A DNA stretch of 64,000 bases, taken from assembly GCF_007786475.1 (NCBI RefSeq), contig NZ_VNJJ01000004.1:189058-253057 (forward strand). Direction: 5' to 3'. Under the pieces are notes generated by a model. The model had not been told where the DNA came from and did not search any database. It saw only the letters and a program-made list of their open reading frames with translations. Below, in pieces: positions 16,985-26,454 of the stretch (its first letter is position 1; each line of letters begins with the position of its first letter). The DNA comes from Cohnella terricola. Lineage in GTDB: Bacteria > Bacillota > Bacilli > Paenibacillales > Paenibacillaceae. The position numbers were made by a program, and so were the translations under genes.

Positions 16985-18016
16985 TCATCCCCTTCCTTCA
17001 TACGCGTATTTGGTTTTTCGCGCGATTCCGTTCCAATTCAATTCCTTTAACGCCCGATCGTACTCGGTCGCCGTTGGTCTATTGATTTTGTCCGTCACCG
17101 CCTTCATCGCTTTCGCGAGTCCGTGCTTGTCGCACGGGTCGTACTTCGCGACCATCCCGTCCCGAAAATATTCGTCGATGAAGTCATTGTCCGGCATAAC
17201 AATCGGCTTTCGGAACGATAACCCGAGAATCGCGGAGCCCGAGGTCGTGATCTCCTCGTAAGGCATGACGAGCGCATCGGCGGCGTTCATCAGATCGGCA
17301 ATCTCTCCATCCGGAATAAAGCGCAAATCCACCACGATATTCGCGCCGTCCTCAATGCTCCGCAGATAGGTTTCCATCTCCTGATCCGCCTTGCCCGCGA
17401 TAATCAGGAAGGTCCGATCCGTCTTGATCGCATTAAATGCGGCGACTAAATTTTGCACGCCTTTGTATGCTTTGATCGCGCCGAGAAACAGATAGACGTC
17501 CGCATCCTCGCCGATGCCGTAACGTCGTCTGCAATCGAGCCCTTTCGGCTTGTACACCCCGACGTAATGCCCGTGCTTCACGACGATCAGCTTCCTTGCC
17601 GGGACGTCGAATTCCGCCATCACCTTCCGTTTGATCGATTCGGATGCGACGATCAGACGATGGCAGAAACGGCAGATCAGCGTCCGCATGAATCGCTCTG
17701 CCCGACGATATTTCGTTGCGTGCGGGTACAGGTTGTGAACCGTCCAGACGAGCCGTACTCCGGCCAGCTTCAAATAGATCAATGTCAGCGTGAAAATGAA
17801 CGATTTCACGATAAACGCCGCAGGATTTCGGCCCTGGTATGCATGATGCATCCAGTGGACGTGAACGATGTCTCCTCGCCGCGCCCGACCTACCCCGAGC
17901 ATCAGCTTGCCGTGCTTCAAGTCCCGAACTTCGACTCCCTCGTCTCCCAGCGATTCAGATAATAGATCGTTGTATGCATTGAAATCGCTCGATTTCGGCC
18001 ACATCCATACTTTCAT
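16985..18016 (-). CDS. GT4-like glycosyltransferase
   Basis: This 343-residue GT-B-fold protein has an N-terminal half containing VHVHWMHHAYQGRNP and VWTVHNLYPH, and a C-terminal half containing VYLFLGAIKAYKGVQNLVAA and VMPYEEITTSGSAILGLSF. The latter is the donor-site glutamate region of GT4-type retaining transferases. The ATG at 18016 overlaps the preceding gene's stop codon by four bases (ATGA), a sign of translational coupling. It presumably adds one sugar to the lipid-linked repeat unit. The donor is unknown. Confidence 0.86.
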   Translation of the reverse strand: MKVWMWPKSSDFNAYNDLLSESLGDEGVEVRDLKHGKLMLGVGRARRGDIVHVHWMHHAYQGRNPAAFIVKSFIFTLTLIYLKLAGVRLVWTVHNLYPHATKYRRAERFMRTLICRFCHRLIVASESIKRKVMAEFDVPARKLIVVKHGHYVGVYKPKGLDCRRRYGIGEDADVYLFLGAIKAYKGVQNLVAAFNAIKTDRTFLIIAGKADQEMETYLRSIEDGANIVVDLRFIPDGEIADLMNAADALVMPYEEITTSGSAILGLSFRKPIVMPDNDFIDEYFRDGMVAKYDPCDKHGLAKAMKAVTDKINRPTATEYDRALKELNWNGIARKTKYAYEGRG

Positions 18017-19140
18017 TGCTTTACTCCCATTACCGGTTCGGCCTGATAAGCACGCATCAAGTCGTAGGCGTCCTCAACATGGCGGGCGATCGCGTTCATG
18101 TTGAAGTTGTTCAGGACACCTGTATACCCTTGATTGGACAGTTCCTCGTAATCTACCGATTTGTCGTAGAACCGGGCAATCGTGCTGCAGAGTTCCTCTG
18201 CGTCACCGTCTTTTACGATAAACCCGCCGTGTGCGCGGCGAACGATCTCTGGCGCCCCGCCGGAATCGGCCACAACGACCGGGGTATGCGCGAGCATCGA
18301 TTCGATAATGACCCTGCCGAACGGTTCGTTGAGCGAGAAGTTGATCGTCAGATCGCACTCCTTCATCAGCTCGAGCGGTTTGTCGCTGTATCCGTGAAAC
18401 ACCACTTGATGCTCTAGACCGTATTCGGCGACTTTGCCGTTCATCTCCTGCAAATATTGTTCCGACCCGTCGACCGACGTATCTCCGACGATAAGCAGCT
18501 TCCAGGATCTCCTCCCGCTATCGGTCAACCTCTTCGCCGCTTCGATCGCAAGATGATATCTTTTCCACTCCACGATCCTTCCGAACATCCCGATGACGAG
18601 CGTACCGTCCTGCATAAAAGCGCGGTTTTTCCCAGGCGCAACCGAATCCGGATCTACTCCGTTGTAGATGACCGTCTTGTTGTCTCCACGGATCGAATTC
18701 GCCACGAACTGCGAGATGCAGATGACCTGATCGAAAAAACGGGGCAGCACGCGGTTGAACATGCCCGACTGCGAATAATCCCGGTGGTGCCATACGAGCT
18801 TGCAATCGGTCAAGTACTTGAGCGGCGCCGCATACCAGGGAGCGCGCCAGCCGTTCGCGTGGATAATATCGATTTGTTTGTTCTTCGCGAATGCTTTGAT
18901 CCTCAAGACAGTCTCCAAGTACCCGAAACCGACTTTCTTCTTGATGCTGTTCAGACGAAGCGGAAAATGCTCGTATTCCGCCTTGATCTCGTGCAAATAG
19001 GACGTGTTGGCTGGGCTTAATAAATAAATCCGGTACTTGGACGCGTCCAAATGATTCATGAGATGAATCAGGCTTTGTTCCGCTCCTCCCTTTTTATCCG
19101 AGTGGGTCACGAACATGACGTTGATTTTACCCTTGTCCAT
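18013..19140 (-). CDS. GT4 glycosyltransferase
   Basis: This 375-residue GT-B-fold protein starts MDKGKINVMFVTHSDKKGGA. The glycine-rich acceptor loop GGAEQSLIHLM is followed by the C-terminal Glycos_transf_1 region with IGMFGRIVEWKRYHLAIEA and the donor-site EPFGRVIIESMLAHTPVV (E-x7-E type). The ATG has AGGTGCTGTGA upstream and the gene overlaps its neighbour by 14 bases. It belongs to the EPS operon. The sugar donor cannot be assigned. Confidence 0.9.
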   Translation of the reverse strand: MDKGKINVMFVTHSDKKGGAEQSLIHLMNHLDASKYRIYLLSPANTSYLHEIKAEYEHFPLRLNSIKKKVGFGYLETVLRIKAFAKNKQIDIIHANGWRAPWYAAPLKYLTDCKLVWHHRDYSQSGMFNRVLPRFFDQVICISQFVANSIRGDNKTVIYNGVDPDSVAPGKNRAFMQDGTLVIGMFGRIVEWKRYHLAIEAAKRLTDSGRRSWKLLIVGDTSVDGSEQYLQEMNGKVAEYGLEHQVVFHGYSDKPLELMKECDLTINFSLNEPFGRVIIESMLAHTPVVVADSGGAPEIVRRAHGGFIVKDGDAEELCSTIARFYDKSVDYEELSNQGYTGVLNNFNMNAIARHVEDAYDLMRAYQAEPVMGVKQ

Positions 19141-20311
19141 TCACAGCACCTGCTTCGATTGATGAACTGGCGGGCATCGCATGAATAAACGCTTGCAGCG
19201 CCGCTTTATGGTCGTAATGCTTCCGGATGTAACGTTGCGACGATTCCAGAAGCGCTCTGGCTCTTAGCGGGTCGTCGAATAGCTGCTTGATGCTGCGGCG
19301 GAATTCCTTCGGCTGATCGGCAACAAGAATATGCTCGTTGTCGATGAGTCCAGTTCCCTCGCAACCGATTGACGTCGATACGACGGGTAGACCGTTCTGA
19401 ATCGCTTCGATCGTCTTGAGCTTCACGCCCGCGCCGTTGCGCATCGGATTGACGAATACATACCCGCTTTCATAGATGTCGTCCAGGCTCTCGGGCGTGT
19501 CGTGCACGACGACGCGCGTCAGATCGTACGGTTCGAGCCAGCTTAAGCTCGTCTTCCTGCTGTTGCCCGCGACGATGAACCGGTAACCCGGGTCTTCGAG
19601 CATCGACGGATGGATATGCTCCAGGTACCATTCGATCGCTTCCCGATTGTTCGGCATGAACAGCGAACCGATAAATACGACGTTCTTGCGTTGGAACCCG
19701 CTTGTTCCGAACTCGGCTTTGGTGACCGGAGGCGGCAGGAACAGGCTGTTCGCCCGCGGATTACGCTTGCGGAAGCTTTCGAATTCCTTGCTCGAGATAA
19801 ACAGATAGTGGGCTATTCTCTTGAGCATTTTCTTCCAAAGCCACGCGAATTTTACGCTTTCCATTCGGTAATACAGTTTGTGAAGCACGCTGCGGGCGCT
19901 TCTGGCGAGCGCTTTAAAGTAAGCGGCCTCGTCGTTATGAACGCGCAGAATGGCATCGACACGATCGAGCCTCGGATTATCCAAGACCGGATATACGTAA
20001 TCGCCCTCGAGCAGAACGTAATCGTAATCCTCGTCGACGTCGACGCGCCGCAGCTCCGATCTCGATCGGACTTGCATCGGGACGACGCTCAGAACATCCG
20101 TCAGCCTGTTCTTTCTCTCGCATAGCTTAATGTCGTCGACGAAGGCATACACGGCTCTCATGTCCGCTTCGGACGGCATATGCTTACCGCATACGAGAAG
20201 ATGGACTTTCCAGCCGAGCTCGGCCAGCGCCATCACCCTGCCCCACGTATCCACTCTGGCGCCATGATCGGCGGGATACGGAAAATCGCTGCATACGACA
20301 AGTATTTTCAT
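19127..20311 (-). CDS. GT4-like glycosyltransferase
   Basis: This protein of about 394 residues has GT-B layout: an N-terminal VCSDFPYPADHGARVDTWGR and a C-terminal VFIGSLFMPNNREAIEWYL with MRNGAGVKLKTIEAIQNGLP, the family donor-binding region. The ATG at 20311 overlaps the stop of the Wzy-like gene (TGATG), with GAGGG seven bases before; an in-frame TTG at 20314 directly precedes it. The gene probably adds a sugar in repeat-unit assembly. The substrate is unknown. Confidence 0.87.
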   Translation of the reverse strand: MKILVVCSDFPYPADHGARVDTWGRVMALAELGWKVHLLVCGKHMPSEADMRAVYAFVDDIKLCERKNRLTDVLSVVPMQVRSRSELRRVDVDEDYDYVLLEGDYVYPVLDNPRLDRVDAILRVHNDEAAYFKALARSARSVLHKLYYRMESVKFAWLWKKMLKRIAHYLFISSKEFESFRKRNPRANSLFLPPPVTKAEFGTSGFQRKNVVFIGSLFMPNNREAIEWYLEHIHPSMLEDPGYRFIVAGNSRKTSLSWLEPYDLTRVVVHDTPESLDDIYESGYVFVNPMRNGAGVKLKTIEAIQNGLPVVSTSIGCEGTGLIDNEHILVADQPKEFRRSIKQLFDDPLRARALLESSQRYIRKHYDHKAALQAFIHAMPASSSIEAGAVNGQG

Positions 20312-21663
20312 CAAGCTACCCTCGGTATATTGGATTGGTGGTCAGTCTCGTTACGGCCTAAGAAGAGGCTGATGAAGGCAAAAAGCAGCCAAACCTCGTA
20401 CTTGATCTCAAGCGCGATAAAGAGCAAGGAAAACAAAATAAAAATGAGAGCCAGAAACAGAATGATGCTGGAGTTCGCTTTGGCGATCAGATTTTTGGCA
20501 AGCAGGTAGAAAAACACGACCGAGAAGACACCGCCGAACATCACCCATTGGAAGAAGCCCGATTTGACGCCCAGGTTTTTCGTCGTGTCCGAGTATTTCA
20601 GCAGTTCCCCGGCGTTTATCTGGCTGATGCCGAACGTATCGTAATAAAACCGCGACATCATGCTGACGGCATCGTTCAAATAACGATCGAAATAGACCAA
20701 ATAGGCACCCGTGCCGACTCCGAGCGGATGGTGAAAGACGGTGGCGAGCGCGATAATGATCGTCCCCATTCGCGTATAGGACGAAGTATAGTTCTCGATA
20801 TCGTTATTAAACGAGCTCAACAACCCCGCCGCGAAGTAAGCGATGAACATATACATGGCCAGAACGACGGCGAGAAGAATGACGAAGTTTCTCTTTTTTC
20901 TGAAATCCATGAATTTAACCATTGTCACGACCAGCGTCAGCAAACTGACGATCAGAAACCCTTTCGAGCCCGTCACGAACAAATAAAACAGAAAAAACGC
21001 GCCCGCGTAGACTACGGACAGCGTCTTGGCCGCGCCGCTCAAATAACGCGACAAGTAGACCAATATCGCCGTGTATACGACGACGATCGATCCGGTCGTG
21101 CTGCTCTCCGAGGTGAGCAGCCTTACCCTCCAATAGGGATGGCTGCCGGAATGCAACGAGGCGAGTGCGTTCGGAATGCTCGCGAGCTCCACGGCCATAA
21201 TGCCCGCCAGAAGCGTCACCGCGGCGAGAAAGCAGCCGTACAGTGCTTTGAAGCTGCCGATCTTCGCGAGCACAAGCTGCACGTGCCTGATGTAGAACAG
21301 AATTAAAATAAAGTAAATCAGCACCTTGACCGCTTTGCCGAGCAGGTTCTCATCCCCGAAGCTGTAGCTTCCGTGCAGAAATTGCAAGAGAAGGTAAGCC
21401 AAGCTGATAAAGCTCAAATAAAGGATGAACATGAACAAATATTTCTGCAGCTTCGACGCGTGTATGACTTTCTTGTATTTAGCCAGCATCGCGATCTCGC
21501 AAAATACGAATAAAGGGAAAAGCAAGATCATCGGCGATCTCCCGATCTCCCCGATGACGTTGACCAAGGGAAAATCCTGATAAACGGTCAGCGCCAACAG
21601 CATGCAGAGATAAAGCCCCAGAAAAAAGCGCGGTTTATCTCCCTTTACGGCTAATCTAGACAT
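20311..21663 (-). CDS. Wzy-like O-antigen polymerase/ligase family membrane protein
   Basis: This 450-residue protein has about 10-12 transmembrane helices and a longer outside loop in the C-terminal half (GTGAYLVYFDRYLND to LGVKSGFFQW). That architecture matches the Wzy_C/O-antigen-polymerase superfamily, which joins repeat units on the outer membrane face. Sequence identity in this family is low, so the call rests on topology and on its place among Wzx, Wzz and glycosyltransferase genes. Its start overlaps the preceding gene by 8 bases. Confidence 0.82.
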   Translation of the reverse strand: MSRLAVKGDKPRFFLGLYLCMLLALTVYQDFPLVNVIGEIGRSPMILLFPLFVFCEIAMLAKYKKVIHASKLQKYLFMFILYLSFISLAYLLLQFLHGSYSFGDENLLGKAVKVLIYFILILFYIRHVQLVLAKIGSFKALYGCFLAAVTLLAGIMAVELASIPNALASLHSGSHPYWRVRLLTSESSTTGSIVVVYTAILVYLSRYLSGAAKTLSVVYAGAFFLFYLFVTGSKGFLIVSLLTLVVTMVKFMDFRKKRNFVILLAVVLAMYMFIAYFAAGLLSSFNNDIENYTSSYTRMGTIIIALATVFHHPLGVGTGAYLVYFDRYLNDAVSMMSRFYYDTFGISQINAGELLKYSDTTKNLGVKSGFFQWVMFGGVFSVVFFYLLAKNLIAKANSSIILFLALIFILFSLLFIALEIKYEVWLLFAFISLFLGRNETDHQSNIPRVA

Positions 21664-22771
21664 ACTCGTTAACCGTGGCGGAATATCGGGATTTCGTTAT
21701 TTTCGCGGCAGCCTCATACAAATGCTCGATCTGCTCGTTCATGTCGTCCGAATGAAATCGGTCGCGGAAAATCTTTTCCCCCGACTGCCCCATCGCGTTC
21801 AGTACGCTTCTGTCCAGCGACCGGATAATGCCGGCCAATTCCTCCTTGTTGTCGAAATCAAAAATATACCCGTTGACGCCATCGTGGATAATTTCCGGCA
21901 ACGCTCCCCGATTGCTCGCGATGACCGGTTTCTTGTTACGCAGCGCCTCGATCGCGACGATGCCGAAGCCCTCCCATCGCGACGGGACGATAACCGCATC
22001 GCATGCCTTCATGTAACGATCGATGTCCGCGTGGTCTACCCAGCCAATCTTGATGGCATTATCCGGATAATGGTACTCGACGTCCTTCAATACGGTATCG
22101 CCGACCAAATACAAATCGACGTTCGCAAACTGATGCTTGTTGAACACGTCCAGCAGCAGATCGAAGCCCTTTTGCCGGTCGAATCGTCCGACGAATAGAA
22201 GGTTGATTTTCTCTTTGTTGACTGGCAGCGGCGCCCCCTCGGAGAGAGTGGCGTCCGACACTCCGTTGTACACGATGACCGACTTGTCACGCGGCAGCCC
22301 GTATTGCATCGCCATCTCGTATTCGTATTTTGAAATGTGGATCACGTAATCCGTTCGCAGCGACAACGCCTTCTCCACCCACGCATAGATCTTTCTTTTC
22401 CACGACTGCGTGTCCATGAGAAAAGCCCATCCGTGCGAACAATAGATCACGACTGGCCTCCGCCTGCGGAAAAAAAACAACGTCCGCAGGAAAACTCCCG
22501 CGAACGTGCCGTGAACGTGAATAATGTCCGGATCGATTTCCTTAACCGTCTTGCGGATCGCTTTTATCGCTTTGAGAAAATAACTCGGCTTTCTTTGGTA
22601 CGGATACATGATTAGCCGGTCTGAACGGATATGCAGCGAATCCCGGTTGGAATTCCGATCGGCCACCATCAGATAAAGATCGTGATTTTCCGATTGGCGC
22701 TTCAATACTTCGTTCAGATGGGTTTCGATGCCGCCCTTCGTAAACTCCGACAAATGCAATATTCTCGCCAT
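21656..22771 (-). CDS. GT4 glycosyltransferase
   Basis: This 371-residue GT-B-fold enzyme starts MARILHLSEFTKGGIETHLN. The C-terminal Glycos_transf_1 half shows NLLFVGRFDRQKGFDLLLDV and SRWEGFGIVAIEALRNKKPV, the E-x7-E donor motif. The ATG at 22771 is chosen because CGGAGG sits 8 bases upstream; an open frame reaches 47 codons further, but that part overlaps the sugar transferase gene and has no start signal. It follows the initiating sugar transferase by 20 bases and may add the second sugar of the repeat. Confidence 0.92.
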   Translation of the reverse strand: MARILHLSEFTKGGIETHLNEVLKRQSENHDLYLMVADRNSNRDSLHIRSDRLIMYPYQRKPSYFLKAIKAIRKTVKEIDPDIIHVHGTFAGVFLRTLFFFRRRRPVVIYCSHGWAFLMDTQSWKRKIYAWVEKALSLRTDYVIHISKYEYEMAMQYGLPRDKSVIVYNGVSDATLSEGAPLPVNKEKINLLFVGRFDRQKGFDLLLDVFNKHQFANVDLYLVGDTVLKDVEYHYPDNAIKIGWVDHADIDRYMKACDAVIVPSRWEGFGIVAIEALRNKKPVIASNRGALPEIIHDGVNGYIFDFDNKEELAGIIRSLDRSVLNAMGQSGEKIFRDRFHSDDMNEQIEHLYEAAAKITKSRYSATVNEYV

Positions 22772-22791
22772 GTTCTCGCCTCCGAATCTAG

Positions 22792-23496
22792 TTAGAACGC
22801 ATCCTTGGCGCTTACGACGGTTTTGAACGTTTTGAACATGATTTTGATATCGAACCAGATGCCTCTCTTCTCGATATAAGCCATGTCCAATTCGACCATT
22901 TGTTTGAAACACAGATTATTTCTGCCGCTGACCTGCCATAACCCCGTGCAACCCGGCGTCACGGACAGCCGCTTCTTGTCGTGTGTCGTATACGCCTTGA
23001 CTTCCCTTTCGAGCGGGGGTCTGGGACCGACGAGAGACATTTCTCCTCTAAGAACATTTAATAATTGCGGCAATTCGTCGATGCTTGTCTTCCGAATATA
23101 CTTGCCGACTTTCGTAATGCGCGGATCATCCTTGATCTTGAACATCGCCCCATCGATCTCATTTCGGGCGAGCAGTTCCTTGAGCCTCTTTTCCGCATCC
23201 GTCGACATGGAGCGGAATTTGTACATCCGAAACGGCTTCTCGTCCTTTCCGACTCTCGTCTGGCGGAATAGAACGGGTCCCTTCGGGTCCTCCGCCTTGA
23301 TCAGAATCGCGACAAGAATAAGTAGCGGACTTAATAGAATCAATCCGGCCGATGCCCCGATCAGATCCATGGCGCGTTTCGTGATCGAATAGGCGGTCGC
23401 GTCCCCGCGCGTTCGCGGGCGCTCCGCCGTATTCGAACCGTATTCCGTAACGCCGAGGACCGGTACCCACTCATCCTGACGTTGCGGAGAATTCAT
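22792..23496 (-). CDS. Undecaprenyl-phosphate sugar-1-phosphate transferase (initiating enzyme)
   Basis: This 234-residue bacterial sugar transferase loads the first sugar-phosphate on undecaprenyl phosphate. One membrane segment (about 38-62) is followed by the family core: FRMYKFRSM, the [20 protein letters not shown] block, [20 protein letters not shown] and a C-terminal GLWQVSGRN. The single hydrophobic segment makes it the short monotopic form (EpsL/PglC-like) and not the five-helix WcaJ form. Its ATG overlaps the galU stop by four bases. UDP-glucose from the adjacent GalU is a plausible donor, but UDP-galactose cannot be excluded. Confidence 0.92.
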   Translation of the reverse strand: MNSPQRQDEWVPVLGVTEYGSNTAERPRTRGDATAYSITKRAMDLIGASAGLILLSPLLILVAILIKAEDPKGPVLFRQTRVGKDEKPFRMYKFRSMSTDAEKRLKELLARNEIDGAMFKIKDDPRITKVGKYIRKTSIDELPQLLNVLRGEMSLVGPRPPLEREVKAYTTHDKKRLSVTPGCTGLWQVSGRNNLCFKQMVELDMAYIEKRGIWFDIKIMFKTFKTVVSAKDAF

Positions 23497-24401
23497 AATC
23501 GATCCCCCCCGCCTACCATTAATTGTTGGACTAGCTCGCGTTCCATAATTTCGCCTAGCTCGGCGACAAGTTGATGTCTAAGCTCGTTGTTGCGCAGCGC
23601 GAAATCGATCGTCGTCATAATAAAGCCCAGCTTCTCTCCCACGTCGTAACGGGTGCCTTGGAAATCATATGCGTACACGCCTTGCGACTCGTTCAGCTTC
23701 TGGATCGCGTCCGTGAGCTGGATTTCTCCGCCCGCGCCGAGCTCGTGCCTTTCCAAATATTCAAAGATTTCGGGCGTCAGCACGTAACGGCCCATAATCG
23801 CCAGATTGGAAGGCGCCTGGCCTACGGGAGGTTTCTCGACGAACCGATTGACCTGGTACAGATTGCCTGTTCTCTCCCCCGGATCGACAATGCCGTATCG
23901 GTGGGTCTGATTCACGCACACGGTCTGAACCCCGATGACCGATCGGCCTGTTCGCTCGTATTGCTCGATGAGCTGCCTCGTGCATGGCACTTCGGCTTCC
24001 ACGATATCGTCTCCGAGCAGAACGGCGAACGGCTCGTTGCCGATGAAGTTCCGTGCGCACCAGACGGCATGTCCCAGCCCTTTCGCTTCTTTCTGGCGAA
24101 TGTAATGAAGATTCACGTGCGAAGATTTTCTGACCTTCTCCAACGTGTCGAGTTTGCCTTTTTCCTCCAAAATATGTTCCAGTTCGAACGCGATGTCGAA
24201 ATGATCCTCGATCGCGCGCTTGCCTTTACCGGTAACGACGATGATGTCTTCGACACCCGATTCGATGGCCTCTTCCACGATGTACTGAATCGTCGGCTTA
24301 TCGACGATAGGAAGCATCTCTTTCGGCATTGCTTTCGTAGCCGGCAAAAAACGGGTTCCGAGTCCGGCGGCAGGAATAATGGCTTTGGTCACTTTTTTCA
24401 T
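23493..24401 (-). CDS. galU: UTP-glucose-1-phosphate uridylyltransferase
   Basis: This 302-residue cytosolic enzyme makes UDP-glucose from UTP and glucose-1-phosphate. It begins [20 protein letters not shown] and includes [32 protein letters not shown] and VEKP, all classic GalU positions, at the usual length. It is the first gene after the structured RNA leader at 24402-24626. UDP-glucose feeds both the initiating transferase and Ugd in the same operon. Confidence 0.94.
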   Translation of the reverse strand: MKKVTKAIIPAAGLGTRFLPATKAMPKEMLPIVDKPTIQYIVEEAIESGVEDIIVVTGKGKRAIEDHFDIAFELEHILEEKGKLDTLEKVRKSSHVNLHYIRQKEAKGLGHAVWCARNFIGNEPFAVLLGDDIVEAEVPCTRQLIEQYERTGRSVIGVQTVCVNQTHRYGIVDPGERTGNLYQVNRFVEKPPVGQAPSNLAIMGRYVLTPEIFEYLERHELGAGGEIQLTDAIQKLNESQGVYAYDFQGTRYDVGEKLGFIMTTIDFALRNNELRHQLVAELGEIMERELVQQLMVGGGDRL

Positions 24402-24626
24402 CTGCTGTTCACCCTATCCTGTAATTTTTATTTGCCTTGTAACGGATGCTAAATTCATGCCAAATAACCCTTCCTTACATGGGCATCTAACCCGTCCTCA
24501 CGTCATCCCATCGACGATTCACGTCTAAGGTCGGCTGACCCACAGCATGACCGAGTGCCTCCGGTGATAAAGGTTCAGGAGGCATCACCTTAACATCGCC
24601 TTCTTCCGGCGAGCGGGAAGTTGGCG
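24402..24626 (-). ncRNA. Structured leader RNA between BY-kinase gene and galU (EAR-like candidate)
   Basis: The 225 bases between the BY-kinase stop and galU contain no gene. On the transcribed strand an H-type pseudoknot can form from two interleaved perfect 6-bp helices: gcctcc (24557-24562) with ggaggc (24578-24583) and ggtgat (24563-24568) with atcacc (24584-24589), with no bases between helix strands on either side. Further short hairpins follow towards galU (a GGTC/GACC stem, GACG/CGTC, ATGGG/CCCAT). The position matches that of the EAR (epsC) processive antitermination RNA in Bacillus eps operons, which lies after the epsB kinase gene. The EAR consensus itself was not checked. Confidence 0.5.
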
Positions 24627-25319
24627 CTATGCTTCGTTACTTACTCCGTAATAATAGGAATAAGTATCCGAATGCTTGCGGTCGATTTTGTTCAGAACGA
24701 CGCCGAGCAGTCTGGCGTTCACATGGTCCAGCAGCGCCTTCGCTTTCTGCGCGATTTCTTTCTTCACTTTGCCCGAGTCGATGACGAGTACGACTCCGTC
24801 GCTCTGGGTCGCCACGATCTGGGCATCCGTGACGGACATGATCGGCGGCGTATCGATAATGATCACGTCGTACAATTCCCGGGTTGACGCGAGCAGCGAC
24901 GACATCGTCTTGGACGATAGCAGCTCGGACGGGTTGGGCGGCGTCGGACCCGCATGGATCACAGAGAGGTTGTCCGTTCCGGTACTTTGGATAACGCTCG
25001 TTAGCTCCTGCGGATTAAACAATGCCGTCGTTAAGCCTTTGCGGTTGGATTTGCCGAAAATATGATGCTGCGAAGGTTTCCGCAGATCGGCGTCGATCAG
25101 CAATACCTTTTTGTCCGCTTGGGCGAACGCGACGGCCAGATTGGCGCACGTGGTGCTCTTGCCTTCGCTTGGCTTGGACGAGGTCACCATGAGCACTTGC
25201 AGTTTCTGGTCGATTGTCGAAAATTCGATGTTCGTACGCAGCATCCGATAGCCCTCGGAGATCGGCGATTTCGGATTGTTCTCCGTGATCAGACTCCAAT
25301 TAGGAATCGAACGAGACAT
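24627..25319 (-). CDS. BY-kinase (tyrosine-protein kinase, EpsB/CpsD type)
   Basis: This 230-residue cytosolic kinase shows Walker A SSKPSEGKSTT, Walker A' LIDADLRKP, Walker B VIIIDTPP and a C-terminal tyrosine cluster (YSYYYG) that is the autophosphorylation tail. In Bacillota the kinase is separate from its membrane activator, which is the next gene upstream (25300-26052, overlapping by 20 bases). Cycles of phosphorylation and dephosphorylation control polymer length and export. The PHP phosphatase at 26860-27651 is the likely opposing enzyme. Confidence 0.94.
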   Translation of the reverse strand: MSRSIPNWSLITENNPKSPISEGYRMLRTNIEFSTIDQKLQVLMVTSSKPSEGKSTTCANLAVAFAQADKKVLLIDADLRKPSQHHIFGKSNRKGLTTALFNPQELTSVIQSTGTDNLSVIHAGPTPPNPSELLSSKTMSSLLASTRELYDVIIIDTPPIMSVTDAQIVATQSDGVVLVIDSGKVKKEIAQKAKALLDHVNARLLGVVLNKIDRKHSDTYSYYYGVSNEA

Positions 25320-26052
25320 GGCTTTCCCTCCCGACCTTTGGCTTTAACGAAGCAGGATTGTCCCGCTTCGCGTCGTTCTTCTCGAACTTCGGAATGGACG
25401 TCAGCACCGGAACCCCCAGCAGCGTCTCAATGTCTTCTTCCGACTTGATCGTGTCGTCCAGATAATCCAGCAAGAAAGCTAGGCCGACCCCCGCCATTAA
25501 AGCCAGCAGGAACGCAACGGCAACGTTCATCTTCGGATTAGGCGCTACCGGACCGCGAGCCTCCTGCGGATCGGCGGTATCCAGAATGGATACGTTATCC
25601 ACCTTCATCAGCTCGGGGACCGCTTTTTGAAAAACGACCGCGACGGCATTGGCGATATTCGCCGCATTCTCATAAGATTCATCCTTGACGGAGATGGACA
25701 TGACCTGGGTTTCGTTAACCGAGCTAACGCTAACCTTGCGGATCAACTGGCCGTGTGTCACTTGAAGATTCGGATACTCCTCGACGACTTCTTTCATGAT
25801 CCGCGGTGTTCTGATGATTTCTTTGTACGTTTTAATCAAACCGATCGTAGAGTTGATAGAACCGACGTCTATGCTGGGAAGAAGCGAGCTGCTGTCCTTA
25901 TACTGGATGACGATCAGTTTAGCCGAAGCTTCGTACTGCGGCTTGACGAAGTAGGACGAATAGATACCGACGGTCAGGCAGCATACCGCGACGAGCAACA
26001 CAATCAGTAGCAACCTTCTTTTGACAATGGTCCAATATTGTTTCAGTTCCAA
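25300..26052 (-). CDS. Polysaccharide co-polymerase / BY-kinase activator (Wzz domain, YveK/EpsA-like)
   Basis: This 250-residue membrane protein has a Wzz domain, with transmembrane helices at about 13-35 and 173-195 flanking an extracellular loop that holds QYEASAKLIVIQYKD and KTYKEIIRTPRIM. The conserved Pro-rich segment before TM2 (DPQEARGPVAPNPKMN) is present. The short cytosolic tail should contact and activate the BY-kinase encoded next. It sets chain length of the exported polymer. It is the first of a tightly overlapping gene series; the 95-residue unknown gene lies 114 bases upstream. Confidence 0.92.
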   Translation of the reverse strand: MELKQYWTIVKRRLLLIVLLVAVCCLTVGIYSSYFVKPQYEASAKLIVIQYKDSSSLLPSIDVGSINSTIGLIKTYKEIIRTPRIMKEVVEEYPNLQVTHGQLIRKVSVSSVNETQVMSISVKDESYENAANIANAVAVVFQKAVPELMKVDNVSILDTADPQEARGPVAPNPKMNVAVAFLLALMAGVGLAFLLDYLDDTIKSEEDIETLLGVPVLTSIPKFEKNDAKRDNPASLKPKVGRESHVSFDS

Positions 26053-26166
26053 ATCGTTTCCCCCGTTTCTGGATAAGTCACCATCTCGCCCAACCCTAAA
26101 ATTATTCCAATGGAATAATAAAATTTAAATTGTTATTCAAAACGAGAACTTTTGGGCATAAAAAAA

Positions 26167-26454
26167 TCATAACTGTCTCCCTTTCATAAAATCGTCGACT
26201 GTTCCGCCGTTCACGATGTACTCCATCATATCTTCGGAACCCGCTTCAAATCCCTTTTTCTTCAGCAGCAACGATACCAGTTCGGCTACGTCGATCGGTT
26301 CATTCCGAGGACGATAATCCGCATACTTCATAAAGTCGGACAACGAGCTCGATTCCATCCGCTCGTCCGGATTGAGGAGTCCGGGATCCTTGGATAGCAT
26401 TTTCAAGAATTGCTTCAGCCTTGCTTGCTTCCGCTCCCGGATCGATTCGTCCAT
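26167..26454 (-). CDS. Small unrecognised protein upstream of the Wzz-domain gene
   Basis: This is a 95-residue, charged, mostly helical, soluble protein with no signal peptide or membrane helix. It starts MDESIRERKQARLKQFLKML. A Lys-Lys-Lys motif and an acidic stretch (SLLLKKKGFEAGSEDMMEYI) are visible. The ATG follows a GGAGG-type site (ATTGGAGGACTTGAAAG). It lies between the phosphatase terminator and the EPS operon, so it may be the first gene of the EPS transcript. No family was recognised. Its size and position would suit a small regulator or adaptor, which is inference only. Confidence 0.65.
   Translation of the reverse strand: MDESIRERKQARLKQFLKMLSKDPGLLNPDERMESSSLSDFMKYADYRPRNEPIDVAELVSLLLKKKGFEAGSEDMMEYIVNGGTVDDFMKGRQL

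Noticed and set aside
24402-24626. Cyclic-di-GMP riboswitch before galU
   Set aside because: The region is structured, but I could not find the conserved GGxCAC and tetraloop-receptor pattern of that class; an EAR-like role fits the position better.
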